Shown: positions 8,480 to 16,912 of the stretch, piece after piece
How positions within the stretch are numbered: the first letter of the stretch is position 1
Layout of the letters: the number at the start of each line of letters is the position of its first letter
Assembly: GCA_027624045.1 (NCBI GenBank)
Contig: JAQBUE010000025.1
Span: 1-39,468 of the forward strand
DNA length: 39,468 bases
Direction of reading: 5' to 3'
DNA from: Acidobacteriota bacterium
Lineage (GTDB): Bacteria > Acidobacteriota > Terriglobia > Bryobacterales > UBA6623
Made by a program: the position numbers and the translations under genes
Notes under the pieces: model-generated
Databases searched by the model: none
What the model was told of the DNA's origin: nothing
Seen by the model: the letters and a program-made list of their open reading frames with translations, nothing else

Positions 8480-9826
8480 ATGCCCAAGAAACTAGTGCTC
8501 TTAGCGATAGCCCTTCTGCACTTATCCTGTGCCACGCGGCAGCCGGGTGATCCCCTCAAACCGGGCTACAACTCTTTCAGCAAAGAGCAAGACATTGAGG
8601 TCGGCCGAGAAGCGGCGGCGGAAATTCGCAAGCAAGTCGACATCGTCGAGAACCAGGAACTGCAGCGCTACATCCGCGAGCTGGGCGCGCGCCTGGCCGG
8701 CCGGCCCGAGGCCGAGGATTACCCCTACGAGTTCACGCTCATTAACGAAGGTTCGATTAACGCCTTTGCGCTTCCCGGGGGGCCGATCTTTGTCCACTCG
8801 GGCCTGCTCGCAGCCGCCGACACCGAAGGGCAACTTGTCGGCGTGCTGGCGCACGAAATTGCCCACGTCGCGCTTCGTCACGGTACGAGCCAGGCCAGTA
8901 AGGCGCAGATGGTGCAACTTCCCGCAGTGCTGGCCGGCGCGGTACTAGGCCAGGAATCCATCTTGGCGCAGGCGGGCCAAATCGGTCTGGGACTCGGACT
9001 GAACGCGCTTTTCATGAAGTACTCGCGCAGCGCCGAGAAACAAGCCGACGCGCTGGGAACGCACATCATGGCCGGAGCGGGATACAACCCGGTTGAGATG
9101 GCTAACTTCTTCCAAAAGCTCGAGGCGCAAGGCGGCTCGCGACCACCGGCCCTGCTTTCTTCGCATCCCAGTCCCGGCAATCGCGTGATCCTCGTTCGGG
9201 CTGAGATGGAAGCCTTGCCGCCGGGCAACTACGCATACGCCAGCGGAAGCTTCCCCAACGCCAAGCGTCAGGTTGCCCAACTACCGGCACCCAAGAAGCA
9301 GCCGCAACAGCAGGTGGCCGCCGCCGCCGGAGTTGCCCCGCCGTCTGCTCCCACAGCTGGGTTTCAGCGGATCAATGGCAGTACGTTTTCGCTGGAATAT
9401 CCGACCGCATGGCGCACCTACGGGGCCCAGTCGTCAAGCACGTTGACGATCGCGCCCGAGAGCGGGATCGTCCGCACACGAGGCGGCAGCGGCGGCATCG
9501 GTTACGGCGCCGTGGTCAGTTACTACCAGCCGCGCTACCGCAAAGACTTGCTTAACGCCACCTGGGAGCTGCTGCAACAGTTGCAAGAAATCAACCCGAA
9601 TCTGCGCGCAGCGGTACAGCCGCGCCAAGTCACTGTCGCGGGCAGCGAGGGCTTGATCGTCGGGCTGACCGGGCCATCCCCCTACGGCGGTTCCGAGAAG
9701 GATATGCTGCTTACCGTATCCCGGCCGCAGGGTGTCTTCTACATGCTCTTCATCGCGCCCGAGAACCAGTACGGGCGCCTGCAGTCCACCTTCGACCGCA
9801 TGGCCGGCTCGATCCGTTTTCGCTGA
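8480..9826 (+). CDS. M48-family metalloprotease lipoprotein, BepA/YfgC-like, with extra C-terminal domain
   Basis: ATG 8480 is chosen because it places a lipoprotein signal directly at the N terminus (LLHLSC, lipidated Cys17); the frame is open further upstream but that part is not signal-like. The 448-residue product has the zinc motif H125-E-x-x-H129 in LAHEIAHVALRHG and the third ligand E186 with D190 in YSRSAEKQAD. This is the layout of M48 peptidases such as BepA, which act in envelope protein quality control. After a Pro/Gln/Ala-rich linker at about 252-290, residues ~293-448 form a separate domain beginning FQRINGSTFSLEYPTAW, reminiscent of PsbP/Mog1-like folds. The 193 bp upstream (8287-8479) contain no other recognisable gene. 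Confidence 0.87.
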   Translation: MPKKLVLLAIALLHLSCATRQPGDPLKPGYNSFSKEQDIEVGREAAAEIRKQVDIVENQELQRYIRELGARLAGRPEAEDYPYEFTLINEGSINAFALPGGPIFVHSGLLAAADTEGQLVGVLAHEIAHVALRHGTSQASKAQMVQLPAVLAGAVLGQESILAQAGQIGLGLGLNALFMKYSRSAEKQADALGTHIMAGAGYNPVEMANFFQKLEAQGGSRPPALLSSHPSPGNRVILVRAEMEALPPGNYAYASGSFPNAKRQVAQLPAPKKQPQQQVAAAAGVAPPSAPTAGFQRINGSTFSLEYPTAWRTYGAQSSSTLTIAPESGIVRTRGGSGGIGYGAVVSYYQPRYRKDLLNATWELLQQLQEINPNLRAAVQPRQVTVAGSEGLIVGLTGPSPYGGSEKDMLLTVSRPQGVFYMLFIAPENQYGRLQSTFDRMAGSIRFR

Positions 9827-9912
9827 CGTCGCGGCGGTGCTATTTTGCAGACCGTTTCGTTGCCCGACCGCGGACCTCGATAGAATAGGGGCACTCGACG
9901 TACAAAGGCCCC

Positions 9913-11154
9913 ATGAAGCGGCGCGACTTTCTTAAAACCGGCGCCCTGGCCGCCAGCACGGGCGGACTCTCCTCCGCTGCCGGCGAGCCCCTCAAGCTGC
10001 CATTCAAGGGGGACATGTTCCAACGCGCCGACGGCCGCATTGTTCTGGCCGGCCGCGGCCTTGTGTACGCCGTCTCCGACGATGGCGGGCGGCGCTGGTC
10101 GCAACCGCGCGAGGTTCTCGATTCCTCGTTGCCCGATAAAGGGCGCCCCATCAAGAGCGATTCCCACGTACTGGGATTCAGGCGTCTGAAGTCCGGCAAG
10201 ATCGGGCTTTGTTATGGCCGTTGGCAACAGGTCGCAAACCGCCGGCGCCAGAAGATTTTCTTCCGGACGTCGATCGACGACGGGCGCAGTTGGTCGGCTG
10301 AAGTGAGCGTCACACCGCTTCCGGGCGACGACCTCTACGCGCTCCACGGCAGCCTGACGCAGCTCGAAAGCGGCCGCCTCATCCTGCCTGCCCACACCCG
10401 CTTCAGCCATGACTACGTCGACCGCCCTCAGGGCATCGGCCACACTTGGTTGCCCGAGCATTACGCGACACACATCCTTTATTCCGACGACGAAGGCGCC
10501 ACCTGGAACGCCGGCGGCGCGCTCTTCCACTGGAAGGACATGGGCCACGGCGGCACGGCCCCGTGCGGTGAGGCCAGTATCGCCGAAACACCCGACGGAC
10601 GCCTGCTCATGCTTGCCCGCTCGACCAATATGCGTGCGTTGCGTAGCTACTCATCCGACGGTGGCGAGACTTGGACGATGGTCGAGATGAGCAGCCTGAA
10701 CAACTCGAACTCGCCGCCGCGGCTGGCACGGATTCCCGGGACGAATCACCTGCTCGCCGTGTGGAATCAGGTGACGGCAAGCGAGCACCGCGACGGCTAT
10801 GGACGCAGCCGCCTCTCCGCCGCCGTCTCGCGAAACTCGGGCCGAAGCTGGCATCATTTCAGGACGCTCGAACTGTCGCCCGGCATGGACGAAAATCCCG
10901 AAGTCGCCGATATCGAGCCACCGCGCTTCGTTCGGGCCGCTGAGAATACACGGCCGGGAACGGCCCCTGACAATTCGGTCCCCAACGATCCGGTACAAGG
11001 CTATGTTCAGTCGTCGTACGCGAACGTGCATTTCTTCGGTGATAAGGTCTACATCGACCACGAGCATTGCTTCCGGGCGAGCTTGTGGTCTGGCGAGAAG
11101 CGAGATGAGTATCAGAAGCTTCACGTGGTGCCGCTGGATTGGTTGTATTCGTAG
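9913..11154 (+). CDS. Tat-exported sialidase-like (BNR/Asp-box) beta-propeller protein
   Basis: The 413-residue protein opens with a twin-arginine signal (KRRDFLKTG followed by an Ala-rich stretch), a common export mode for Acidobacteria and Planctomycetes enzymes. Five Asp boxes (S-x-D-x-G-x-x-W or close variants) are visible at about 55-62, 120-127, 191-198, 247-254 and 306-313, which indicates a six-bladed sialidase fold. The typical FRIP motif is not evident, so substrate is unknown. A string VWNQVTASEHRDGYGR at about 283-298 is nearly repeated in the next gene, showing that the two are paralogues. A -10-like TAGAAT lies at 9881-9886 with a short leader and no clear ribosome binding site. 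Confidence 0.82.
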   Translation: MKRRDFLKTGALAASTGGLSSAAGEPLKLPFKGDMFQRADGRIVLAGRGLVYAVSDDGGRRWSQPREVLDSSLPDKGRPIKSDSHVLGFRRLKSGKIGLCYGRWQQVANRRRQKIFFRTSIDDGRSWSAEVSVTPLPGDDLYALHGSLTQLESGRLILPAHTRFSHDYVDRPQGIGHTWLPEHYATHILYSDDEGATWNAGGALFHWKDMGHGGTAPCGEASIAETPDGRLLMLARSTNMRALRSYSSDGGETWTMVEMSSLNNSNSPPRLARIPGTNHLLAVWNQVTASEHRDGYGRSRLSAAVSRNSGRSWHHFRTLELSPGMDENPEVADIEPPRFVRAAENTRPGTAPDNSVPNDPVQGYVQSSYANVHFFGDKVYIDHEHCFRASLWSGEKRDEYQKLHVVPLDWLYS

Positions 11155-11174
11155 CTGCCAACGCCCCGACTCCC

Positions 11175-12485
11175 ATGAGCGAACCGCGCACACATCGCCT
11201 GCTCGAATACCCGGCTCAGAAAGGCGGGTTGATCGAGCTAAACGACGGTCGCCTGATGGGCATCATCCGCGGGATGCTGAAGTTTTACTCGCGGGATCGA
11301 GGCCTCACCTGGAGCGAGCCGGAACCCGTGCTCGACAGCGGCCGGCAGATCATCGCCGAAGCCGATCCGGTGGGCGTGTTGCGTTTACAGTCAGGAGCGA
11401 TCGGCGTCACCAGCTATCGTCCACTTCGCGCGGATGAGCTGCCGGACCGCGGCGGCGCTAGCCAACACCGGCTGCGGCAGCAACCTCAGCGTGGTCTTTT
11501 CTTCCGCAAATCACATGACGAAGGCGAGACGTGGACGAGGGAAGTGCTGGTGTCGCCGCCGGGTATTGTCAGCTGGTACGCGCTGAATGACACGCTGATT
11601 CAGCTCAACAGAGGACGCCTGCTGTGGCCCTGCTACGGCGGCAGCACGGCCGCTGAGCCCCACCCTGCCCCGCTCGTTGAAGGGCGGGAGCGCGGCATCG
11701 GGCATCTGTGGAGCCCCGAGAATGTTTGGGCTACGAGGTTCTTCTATTCTGATGACGAGGGTGAAACCTGGCTCGCGAACGAAGGCGACCTGATGCTTTG
11801 GATCAATGAAGGTTACGGCAACCTTGATTCGATGCACGAGCCGACCGCCGCCGAGACCAACGACGGCCGCATTCTGTGCCTGGCCCGTTGCGCTCAAATG
11901 CGCGCGGTACAAACGTTCTCTGACGACAGCGGTGAACGTTGGACTCTGCCCGAACTGAGCGCTCTTAACTCCGCCAATGCGCCGATTCGCGTGAAGCGTA
12001 TTCCGTCGACAGGTGATCTGATGGTGGTCTGGAATCAGGTCACCGCGAAGGAGCATCGCGAAGCTTACGGCCGTTGCCGCCTATCGGCCGCCATTTCCAC
12101 GGACAACGGCCGCGGCTGGACGAACTTCCGTAATATCCACGTGAGCCCTGGGATGGATGAATCCGCGCGCGTCTCCGATCCCGAGCCACCGGGGTTCGTG
12201 CGGCCCGGCTCGGCGACGAAGCCATCCGACCCCATCCCCGACAACCCCATCGGCGGCCGGCTGCGCGCTTCGTACGCGAACTTCTGGATTCTTGGTGAAG
12301 AGGTCTTCATCGAGCACGACTACTGGTATCGCGTCGACCCTTGGGATGCGCATCCGGTTCCCGCTCAGTGGACGCATCTGACGAAAGACCGCAACCGCCG
12401 GACTTCGACCGGATATGCGCTGAGTTCATTGCCGCGACGGCTGCACATCCTGCCGCTGAAGTGGTTTTACGACGCTACGAGTTAA
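11175..12485 (+). CDS. Sialidase-like (BNR/Asp-box) beta-propeller protein, paralogue of the preceding gene
   Basis: ATG 11175 gives a 436-residue protein that begins directly with propeller-like sequence; a start at 11139 would overlap the previous CDS and still supply no signal peptide. Asp boxes include SRDRGLTW, SHDEGETW, SDDEGETW, SDDSGERW and STDNGRGW. The string VWNQVTAKEHREAYGR, the SPGMDE motif and a C-terminal LPLKWFY parallel the upstream gene (VVPLDWLY), indicating tandem duplication. Unlike its partner it has no Tat or Sec signal, so the two may work in different compartments, or its N terminus has been lost. It starts 20 bp after the upstream stop and is probably cotranscribed. 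Confidence 0.78.
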   Translation: MSEPRTHRLLEYPAQKGGLIELNDGRLMGIIRGMLKFYSRDRGLTWSEPEPVLDSGRQIIAEADPVGVLRLQSGAIGVTSYRPLRADELPDRGGASQHRLRQQPQRGLFFRKSHDEGETWTREVLVSPPGIVSWYALNDTLIQLNRGRLLWPCYGGSTAAEPHPAPLVEGRERGIGHLWSPENVWATRFFYSDDEGETWLANEGDLMLWINEGYGNLDSMHEPTAAETNDGRILCLARCAQMRAVQTFSDDSGERWTLPELSALNSANAPIRVKRIPSTGDLMVVWNQVTAKEHREAYGRCRLSAAISTDNGRGWTNFRNIHVSPGMDESARVSDPEPPGFVRPGSATKPSDPIPDNPIGGRLRASYANFWILGEEVFIEHDYWYRVDPWDAHPVPAQWTHLTKDRNRRTSTGYALSSLPRRLHILPLKWFYDATS

Positions 12486-12505
12486 GGTTGCGGTTCAACC
12501 GGCAC

Positions 12506-12543
12506 AAAAAAAAGCCGTGCCGAACCCGCGGGCTCGGCACGGC
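12506..12543 (-). terminator. Rho-independent terminator of the TadE/TadG cluster
   Basis: On the minus strand a perfect 10-bp stem (12534-12543 pairing with 12514-12523), with a further CCC/GGG pairing inside the loop, is followed by eight T residues (12506-12513 on plus are A). It lies 24 bp beyond the stop of the last TadE-like gene. No T-run follows on the plus strand, so it serves the minus strand. Confidence 0.9.
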
Positions 12544-12567
12544 GCTGGAAAGTGTTTGCTCTGACGT

Positions 12568-13005
12568 TTACCTACTTGCGACGACCACCATACTGGTGCT
12601 TTGTAGAGGAATCGTTGATTGCGGTACCAGGGCGCCGAAGGCGAAGTTGAACGGATAGTTCAGGCGCACCGTGAGCAGGCTTCCCCGTTTCACGGTTGCC
12701 GGGTTGTAGTTGGTGGTTATCGTGAGCAGCGCCGGGTCGAGCCCGATGGCGTGTGTTCGCGCGATGGTGAGCAGCTCACCCGAGCTTGTCGGATCGATTG
12801 CACTGTGAACCGTCGCGTAGCGGGACGCCTGACGGGAGGCGTAGTGGACGGCGGTATACGTCCAGGCCAGCCGGCCGAAATCAAAGAGGCTGACAACCAA
12901 TGTGAGGAAGAGAACAAAGGCGAAGGCGAATTCAACGATGGCGTTGCCGCGGCGGCCGCGGTTTCGCGTGGCGGCTCGTTGGCTGGATCGAGGGGTGATT
13001 TTCAT
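12568..13005 (-). CDS. TadE-like pseudopilin
   Basis: The 145-residue protein has a short basic N terminus, then GRRGNAIVEFAFAFVLFLTL, which is the TadE/TadF prepilin-like pattern of a glycine before a hydrophobic helix with Glu at position +5 (E25). The downstream part has no recognisable enzyme motif, as expected for an extracytoplasmic minor pilin. It is the last gene before a strong terminator, 12 bp after the second TadE-like gene. An AAGGAAG ribosome binding site precedes ATG 13005. No Tad ATPase, secretin or prepilin peptidase gene is in the window. Confidence 0.82.
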   Translation of the reverse strand: MKITPRSSQRAATRNRGRRGNAIVEFAFAFVLFLTLVVSLFDFGRLAWTYTAVHYASRQASRYATVHSAIDPTSSGELLTIARTHAIGLDPALLTITTNYNPATVKRGSLLTVRLNYPFNFAFGALVPQSTIPLQSTSMVVVASR

Positions 13006-13017
13006 TGGATTTCTTCC

Positions 13018-13467
13018 TTATTGAACGCGGCGCCAGGCGTCGCGTCCGATCAGTGTCGAGTCGGGGATACTCGGGTAAGAGCCCATGGTCTTAAAGTCGT
13101 CCTCGACGGTGACTTTCACATAGACGCGGGGCGGCAATCCGCCACAGGCGTCGAGATCGCAGCTTCCCGGCGTACCGCCCGCGGTGCAAACACAGACGTG
13201 TGTCGCGGTGGCGGTGGCACCCTTGACCTCGAAGGCGTCGGCTAGCGCCACCGCTTGCGTTCCGGAGTAATCCACCGCGTGGAGGTTGTCATAGGCGGCG
13301 AACTCACTGGCGACGCCGGCGGCGTGCGTCACGGTTAGGGCGTGATAGAACAGGCGGCCGAAATCAGCCGCGCCCATCGTGAGCAGGAATAGAAAGGGCA
13401 CGGTGACGGCCAACTCAACGAGAGCGTTGCCTCGCCTGCGATTGTTCTGTGTTAGTGGATTCGTCAT
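13018..13467 (-). CDS. TadE-like pseudopilin with a cysteine-rich middle
   Basis: The 149-residue protein begins with RRRGNALVELAVTVPFLFLL, the TadE-type processing and membrane segment with Glu at +5 (E18). A short segment near residues 91-108 contains four cysteines (HVCVCTAGGTPGSCDLDAC), which could form disulfides after export. An AGGAGA ribosome binding site lies 6 bases before ATG 13467. It sits between TadG-like and TadE-like genes with 32 and 12 bp gaps, consistent with one transcript. Minor pilin or surface appendage function is inferred from the family. Confidence 0.82.
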   Translation of the reverse strand: MTNPLTQNNRRRGNALVELAVTVPFLFLLTMGAADFGRLFYHALTVTHAAGVASEFAAYDNLHAVDYSGTQAVALADAFEVKGATATATHVCVCTAGGTPGSCDLDACGGLPPRVYVKVTVEDDFKTMGSYPSIPDSTLIGRDAWRRVQ

Positions 13468-13499
13468 GTCATTCTCCTGTCTAGATTTGTCTCAACCAC

Positions 13500-14936
13500 C
13501 TACTCGACCATCATTGCCGTGCGGAACGGCGTCTCACCATCTGAATCGACGAGAAAGTTGTTCGAAAGGGTCGTCGTGCCGTTGATCGTAATGGTGTCGG
13601 CAATGATGCCGGTCCAACCTCCTGTCGAGCTGGTCCCGGTGTAGGTGACATTGTTCTTGCTGAAGTAGAGGACGCCGTCGTAGGTGGCGTCAGCGGTACC
13701 GGCGATCGAATGCCCCGGATTCAAAGTGGGAGAGTTTCGATCTTCGAAAAACAGGATGCCTTTGTAGATGCCCGTCGTCATGGGCTTGAGGTTGGCTTGC
13801 ACCGTGCCCGCGATGGCGATATTGTTCCAGGACACCCCCAAGCTCGCGCTTCCGGTAGTCGTGTTGTAGAACATCACACCTTCGTCCGGGCCTCCGGGCT
13901 GTCCATTGGTACCCACGGTGCGGAACAAGGTGTTACCCGTAATTTGCATTCCGCTATCGAGGAAGTAGATGCCGGGATAGAGGTTGACGGTGCCGCCGCT
14001 GATGGTTATGCCATCGACTTTGTTGCCGTTTCCGGTGCTGCCCGTGTACAGGCCCGGATGAAGATCCCATGTGCCGTTCGAGATATCGAGCCCCAGCGTC
14101 GACACGGAGATTGGGTTGTTTGGGTCGGTAACGTCGTACACGGTGGTTACAGCGCCCGGTACGGTTGGATCCGGGACGTGCGCCAGCCAGTCTTTCATCG
14201 GTGGCGCGCCGTGGACGGGAGTAGGTGAAAAACAGCCGCCGGAGCAGCCGTTTCCTGCCGACTGCCCGTAGACGCCAATTCCCGCGGGCAGGGCATCGAT
14301 CGTTGATCCGCCGTTGGCGACAAGCGCTGTGGGGCTGCTCGAATTCACCTGCACGCCGCACCCGGAATCCAAGATCGGGGTGCCATTGAGGGTTAGGGCG
14401 CCATACGCGCTCGGACTTAGCGCCAGAACGCAAGCCGCGCCGAAGTTTTCCATGCCGGCTACGGCGCGGGCTAGAACCGGCGCTTTTTCGACACCCAGCA
14501 CGCGCATGAAGGTTGTGGCGTAGTTCTTGGAGATGATGACTTCGACGTAGTTGGCGTCACCGATTTTGGGACCGCTCAGCGGAGGATTGTTGACTTGGAC
14601 CCTAATTTTCGTTTGGTCGGAGTTGTTGTCCTGGTCATTGGAGTTGTGTTCGAAGCCGTTGAGTTCGGCATCGTCGCGGGCGGCATTCGTGATGTCGTTA
14701 CCCGTCTGGCCGGCAACCAGCGCGTGAGCGCCGCCCATGGCCGCTGCGTCGGCCGCGAGCTGCATATGGCGTTTTTCGAACTGGACGCGGCCACCGTCGA
14801 GAATGAGTCCCGCTAACCCAAACAGGGCGGCGATCGTGATCGCTAACATCGGGGCGATCTGCCCTCGGCTTTGGGCCGGAACGGCGCGAGCCGCGGCGCT
14901 AAGCCTTGGGGGGGTAGCAACTTTCACTGTTGTCAT
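13500..14936 (-). CDS. TadG-like protein (TadE/G-type N terminus, beta-rich ectodomain)
   Basis: ATG 14936 is chosen over a TTG seven codons upstream because a GAGGAG ribosome binding site lies 8 bases before it. The 478-residue product has the TadG-type N terminus: RGQIAPMLAITIAALFGLAG membrane helix (about 24-45), then LILDGGRVQFEKRHMQLAADAAAMGGA. The remaining ~400 residues are rich in Gly, Thr, Asn and Ser, with repeating TINGT/ITISGGT-like strands that suggest a beta-helix or beta-sandwich ectodomain rather than a von Willebrand domain. In Tad systems TadG is an envelope-spanning accessory. It is 52 bp after the secreted propeller gene and 32 bp before a TadE gene. Confidence 0.8.
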   Translation of the reverse strand: MTTVKVATPPRLSAAARAVPAQSRGQIAPMLAITIAALFGLAGLILDGGRVQFEKRHMQLAADAAAMGGAHALVAGQTGNDITNAARDDAELNGFEHNSNDQDNNSDQTKIRVQVNNPPLSGPKIGDANYVEVIISKNYATTFMRVLGVEKAPVLARAVAGMENFGAACVLALSPSAYGALTLNGTPILDSGCGVQVNSSSPTALVANGGSTIDALPAGIGVYGQSAGNGCSGGCFSPTPVHGAPPMKDWLAHVPDPTVPGAVTTVYDVTDPNNPISVSTLGLDISNGTWDLHPGLYTGSTGNGNKVDGITISGGTVNLYPGIYFLDSGMQITGNTLFRTVGTNGQPGGPDEGVMFYNTTTGSASLGVSWNNIAIAGTVQANLKPMTTGIYKGILFFEDRNSPTLNPGHSIAGTADATYDGVLYFSKNNVTYTGTSSTGGWTGIIADTITINGTTTLSNNFLVDSDGETPFRTAMMVE

Positions 14937-14988
14937 GGCTAATGCTCCTCGTACCAATAAGTGTTTTTCCCACCGAGTTTGAGATGAG

Positions 14989-16257
14989 TTACTTCCTCAT
15001 CTCGAACTCGCCGGATCCTTCAAACTCTTCGCCGCCGGCCAATTGGCCGCTGATGGTGGCGGGAATCAAAGCGCTGTTCGCGCCGCCTAGGTCGGCGCAG
15101 CTAAAGTCGGTGGCACCGAGCCGGAAATGGAAGACCAAGTCGGTCAATCCGTCGCCGTTGACGTCTTGTTCGTGACGCGTGGCGCCGCCCAGTTGCTGGT
15201 GCTTCTCGGAAGCCAGCGTTGCGGAGCCGTCGCGTCCGAAGCGGACCGTATCGGCGTCGATCGTGGTGGCGTCAAAGACGGGCGTATCGGTGCCGTCGCT
15301 GCTCAGAACCGCCGTGACGAGGTCGCGGTCGGACTGGCCGCAGCGGATGGGGGTCGCGTTGGGGCCGGCTTCGAGATCAACCACGACTTCAAGGACGGGG
15401 GGTGGGGGCGGGGTGCAGGAGTCGGCGAAGGCTAGGGCGGCCAGGTCACCCTCAAAGGAGGCAACTGCCGGTCCGACGCCGATCTGTGCATAGACAGGAG
15501 TATTGAGCGGGCCAACTCTACCGAGGTTTCCTCCGCCAGAAAGGAAGAAATCATCAAAGGCTGTCCCCGCGTAAAGGGTTCCGTCGCAGTTGAATTGCAG
15601 GCCCGTAATGCCGCCGTCCACGGGCAGGCCCAAGAAGTCGGTGATCGGGACTTCAAGCCCCACGGAACCGTCCGAGGGGTCGATGACGTGGAGATACGAG
15701 TCGTAGAGAAAAACATCATCGAGCCGCATGCCGTACAGCGTGCCATCGGGAGCGAAGGCGATCGACTGAAAGCCGTCAATACCAAGTGATCCCACGATGG
15801 TCGCGACTCCGGTCGCCGTATCAATCGTCGCCAACGTATCGCCATCGTTGTCGAGAAGAGACAGATCATCGAACAGGTCAAGTACGGCGTACAGAACGCC
15901 GTTGTCATCGAAGTCCATTGCGGTGATGGCGACGGCTCCCGACCCCGCGGCCCCTACGAACGTCACGGCGCCGCCTGGAGTAACGGTGTACACGTCGGCC
16001 ACAACGCCGCCCGTACCGGCAAAGATCACACCGTCGGCTGGATTCACAGCGAGGGCCTGAAAGTTTATGCCTGTCGATATGCTTGTCAGGTTAAGGCCGG
16101 TGCCGGGGTCGACAGTGACCAGGTTCATGCTCGTGCCGTCGGTACCGTAGAGGGTTCCTTCACCTGGTCCCCCGTAAACAGCCGGGCTGCCAAGAACGGC
16201 CAATCCGGCCAGAACAGCCAAGTTCGTGAAATGTTTTGTGATCTGATTCGCTCTCAT
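14989..16257 (-). CDS. Secreted beta-propeller protein with C-terminal EDVNGDG-type domain
   Basis: The 422-residue protein has a Sec signal peptide (about 1-29, ending SPAVYGG). Residues ~35-285 contain repeats of the type GTLYGTDG...VDPGTG, typical of YVTN/NHL-like propellers. After a short Pro run (PPPPP near 287), residues ~295-420 match a widespread secreted-protein domain whose hallmarks are FDATTIDADTVRFGRDG and QDVNGDGLTDLVFHF, with a calcium-loop-like DVNGDG. A GGAGAG ribosome binding site precedes ATG 16257, next to a 13-bp palindrome (16268-16280). It is the first gene of the minus-strand group that continues into TadG/TadE genes. A link to the pseudopilins is positional only. Confidence 0.75.
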   Translation of the reverse strand: MRANQITKHFTNLAVLAGLAVLGSPAVYGGPGEGTLYGTDGTSMNLVTVDPGTGLNLTSISTGINFQALAVNPADGVIFAGTGGVVADVYTVTPGGAVTFVGAAGSGAVAITAMDFDDNGVLYAVLDLFDDLSLLDNDGDTLATIDTATGVATIVGSLGIDGFQSIAFAPDGTLYGMRLDDVFLYDSYLHVIDPSDGSVGLEVPITDFLGLPVDGGITGLQFNCDGTLYAGTAFDDFFLSGGGNLGRVGPLNTPVYAQIGVGPAVASFEGDLAALAFADSCTPPPPPVLEVVVDLEAGPNATPIRCGQSDRDLVTAVLSSDGTDTPVFDATTIDADTVRFGRDGSATLASEKHQQLGGATRHEQDVNGDGLTDLVFHFRLGATDFSCADLGGANSALIPATISGQLAGGEEFEGSGEFEMRK

Positions 16258-16668
16258 TGTTGTCTCTCCAAAAGTTTTGGGGGACCTTTGGTCTTGTCTC
16301 TCGGTACTGCCCTGTACACAGCATGCCCCTTACCATCGATGGCGGCCAATAGAGCGCGCGTACCTTTCTTTTCCAAGGTCAAACACCGAGACAGCTAGAG
16401 CAGAAGCCCGACCGATTGAACCTTTGGTACTACCGGGGCAAGGAGGCGGAAAGAGGGAGTGGAATCGCCCAGAGCGCCATGCACAGGCCGTGGAGGGGCC
16501 GCCGAGCCCTTAGTTCAGGCGGCGTGGCAGAACTCTAAGGTGCGGCGCGCAGGGCGGGCGTGACGTCCCGCTGAGTCCGCTAAGCGCACGGCTGCACAGA
16601 AATTTCTTGCGAGATTTGGATGCTGGCGCACGATCTCGTGCCGCGCGCGCTATTGCTGGGAAGGGCTT
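16258..16668. other. Gene-free stretch upstream of the secreted propeller gene
   Basis: No convincing gene is seen; a 78-codon open frame at 16277-16513 has no recognisable family pattern and no ribosome binding site. The palindrome CCAAAAGTTTTGG at 16268-16280 abuts the ribosome binding site of the minus-strand propeller gene and could fold in its leader. The promoter of that transcript is expected here but no strong pair of hexamers is evident. Confidence 0.4.
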
Positions 16669-16827
16669 CTAGCGCCGAACGGGAGGTCGCTGGAGGTGAT
16701 GGTCAAACCAGTGAATCGTTTCTCTGACGTAGTCGGGCGCGCCCTTGATTCCTCCGAACGTCGGGCCATGGGCGCCACCGGGAATGCGCAGGAGTTTGGA
16801 GTCAACCCGAGAAACTTGCGCTAGGCT
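16669..16827 (-). pseudogene. C-terminal remnant of an alpha/beta hydrolase
   Basis: About 50 codons on the minus strand read like the tail of a dienelactone-hydrolase/prolyl-oligopeptidase-type enzyme: KLLRIPGGAHGPTFGG, with the likely catalytic His in GGAHG, then YVRETIHWFDHHL, the usual last helix, and a stop at 16669. The rest of the gene is absent, because the adjacent DNA beyond about 16900 is coding for the FkbM gene on the other strand. The reading frame extends to about 16872, but the part upstream of 16827 does not look like the family. It is interpreted as a leftover of a deletion or replacement event. Confidence 0.55.
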
Positions 16828-16912
16828 ATTAGCGAATACTCCAGGGGCCGACAAGCGATTCGTACCGCTCACGGGGAAGGAACGCGTCTGCTTCCGGAGG
16901 AAGATTCATTCC

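Noticed and set aside
16277..16513. 78-codon open frame in the propeller upstream region
   Set aside because: No family pattern, no ribosome binding site and atypical composition.
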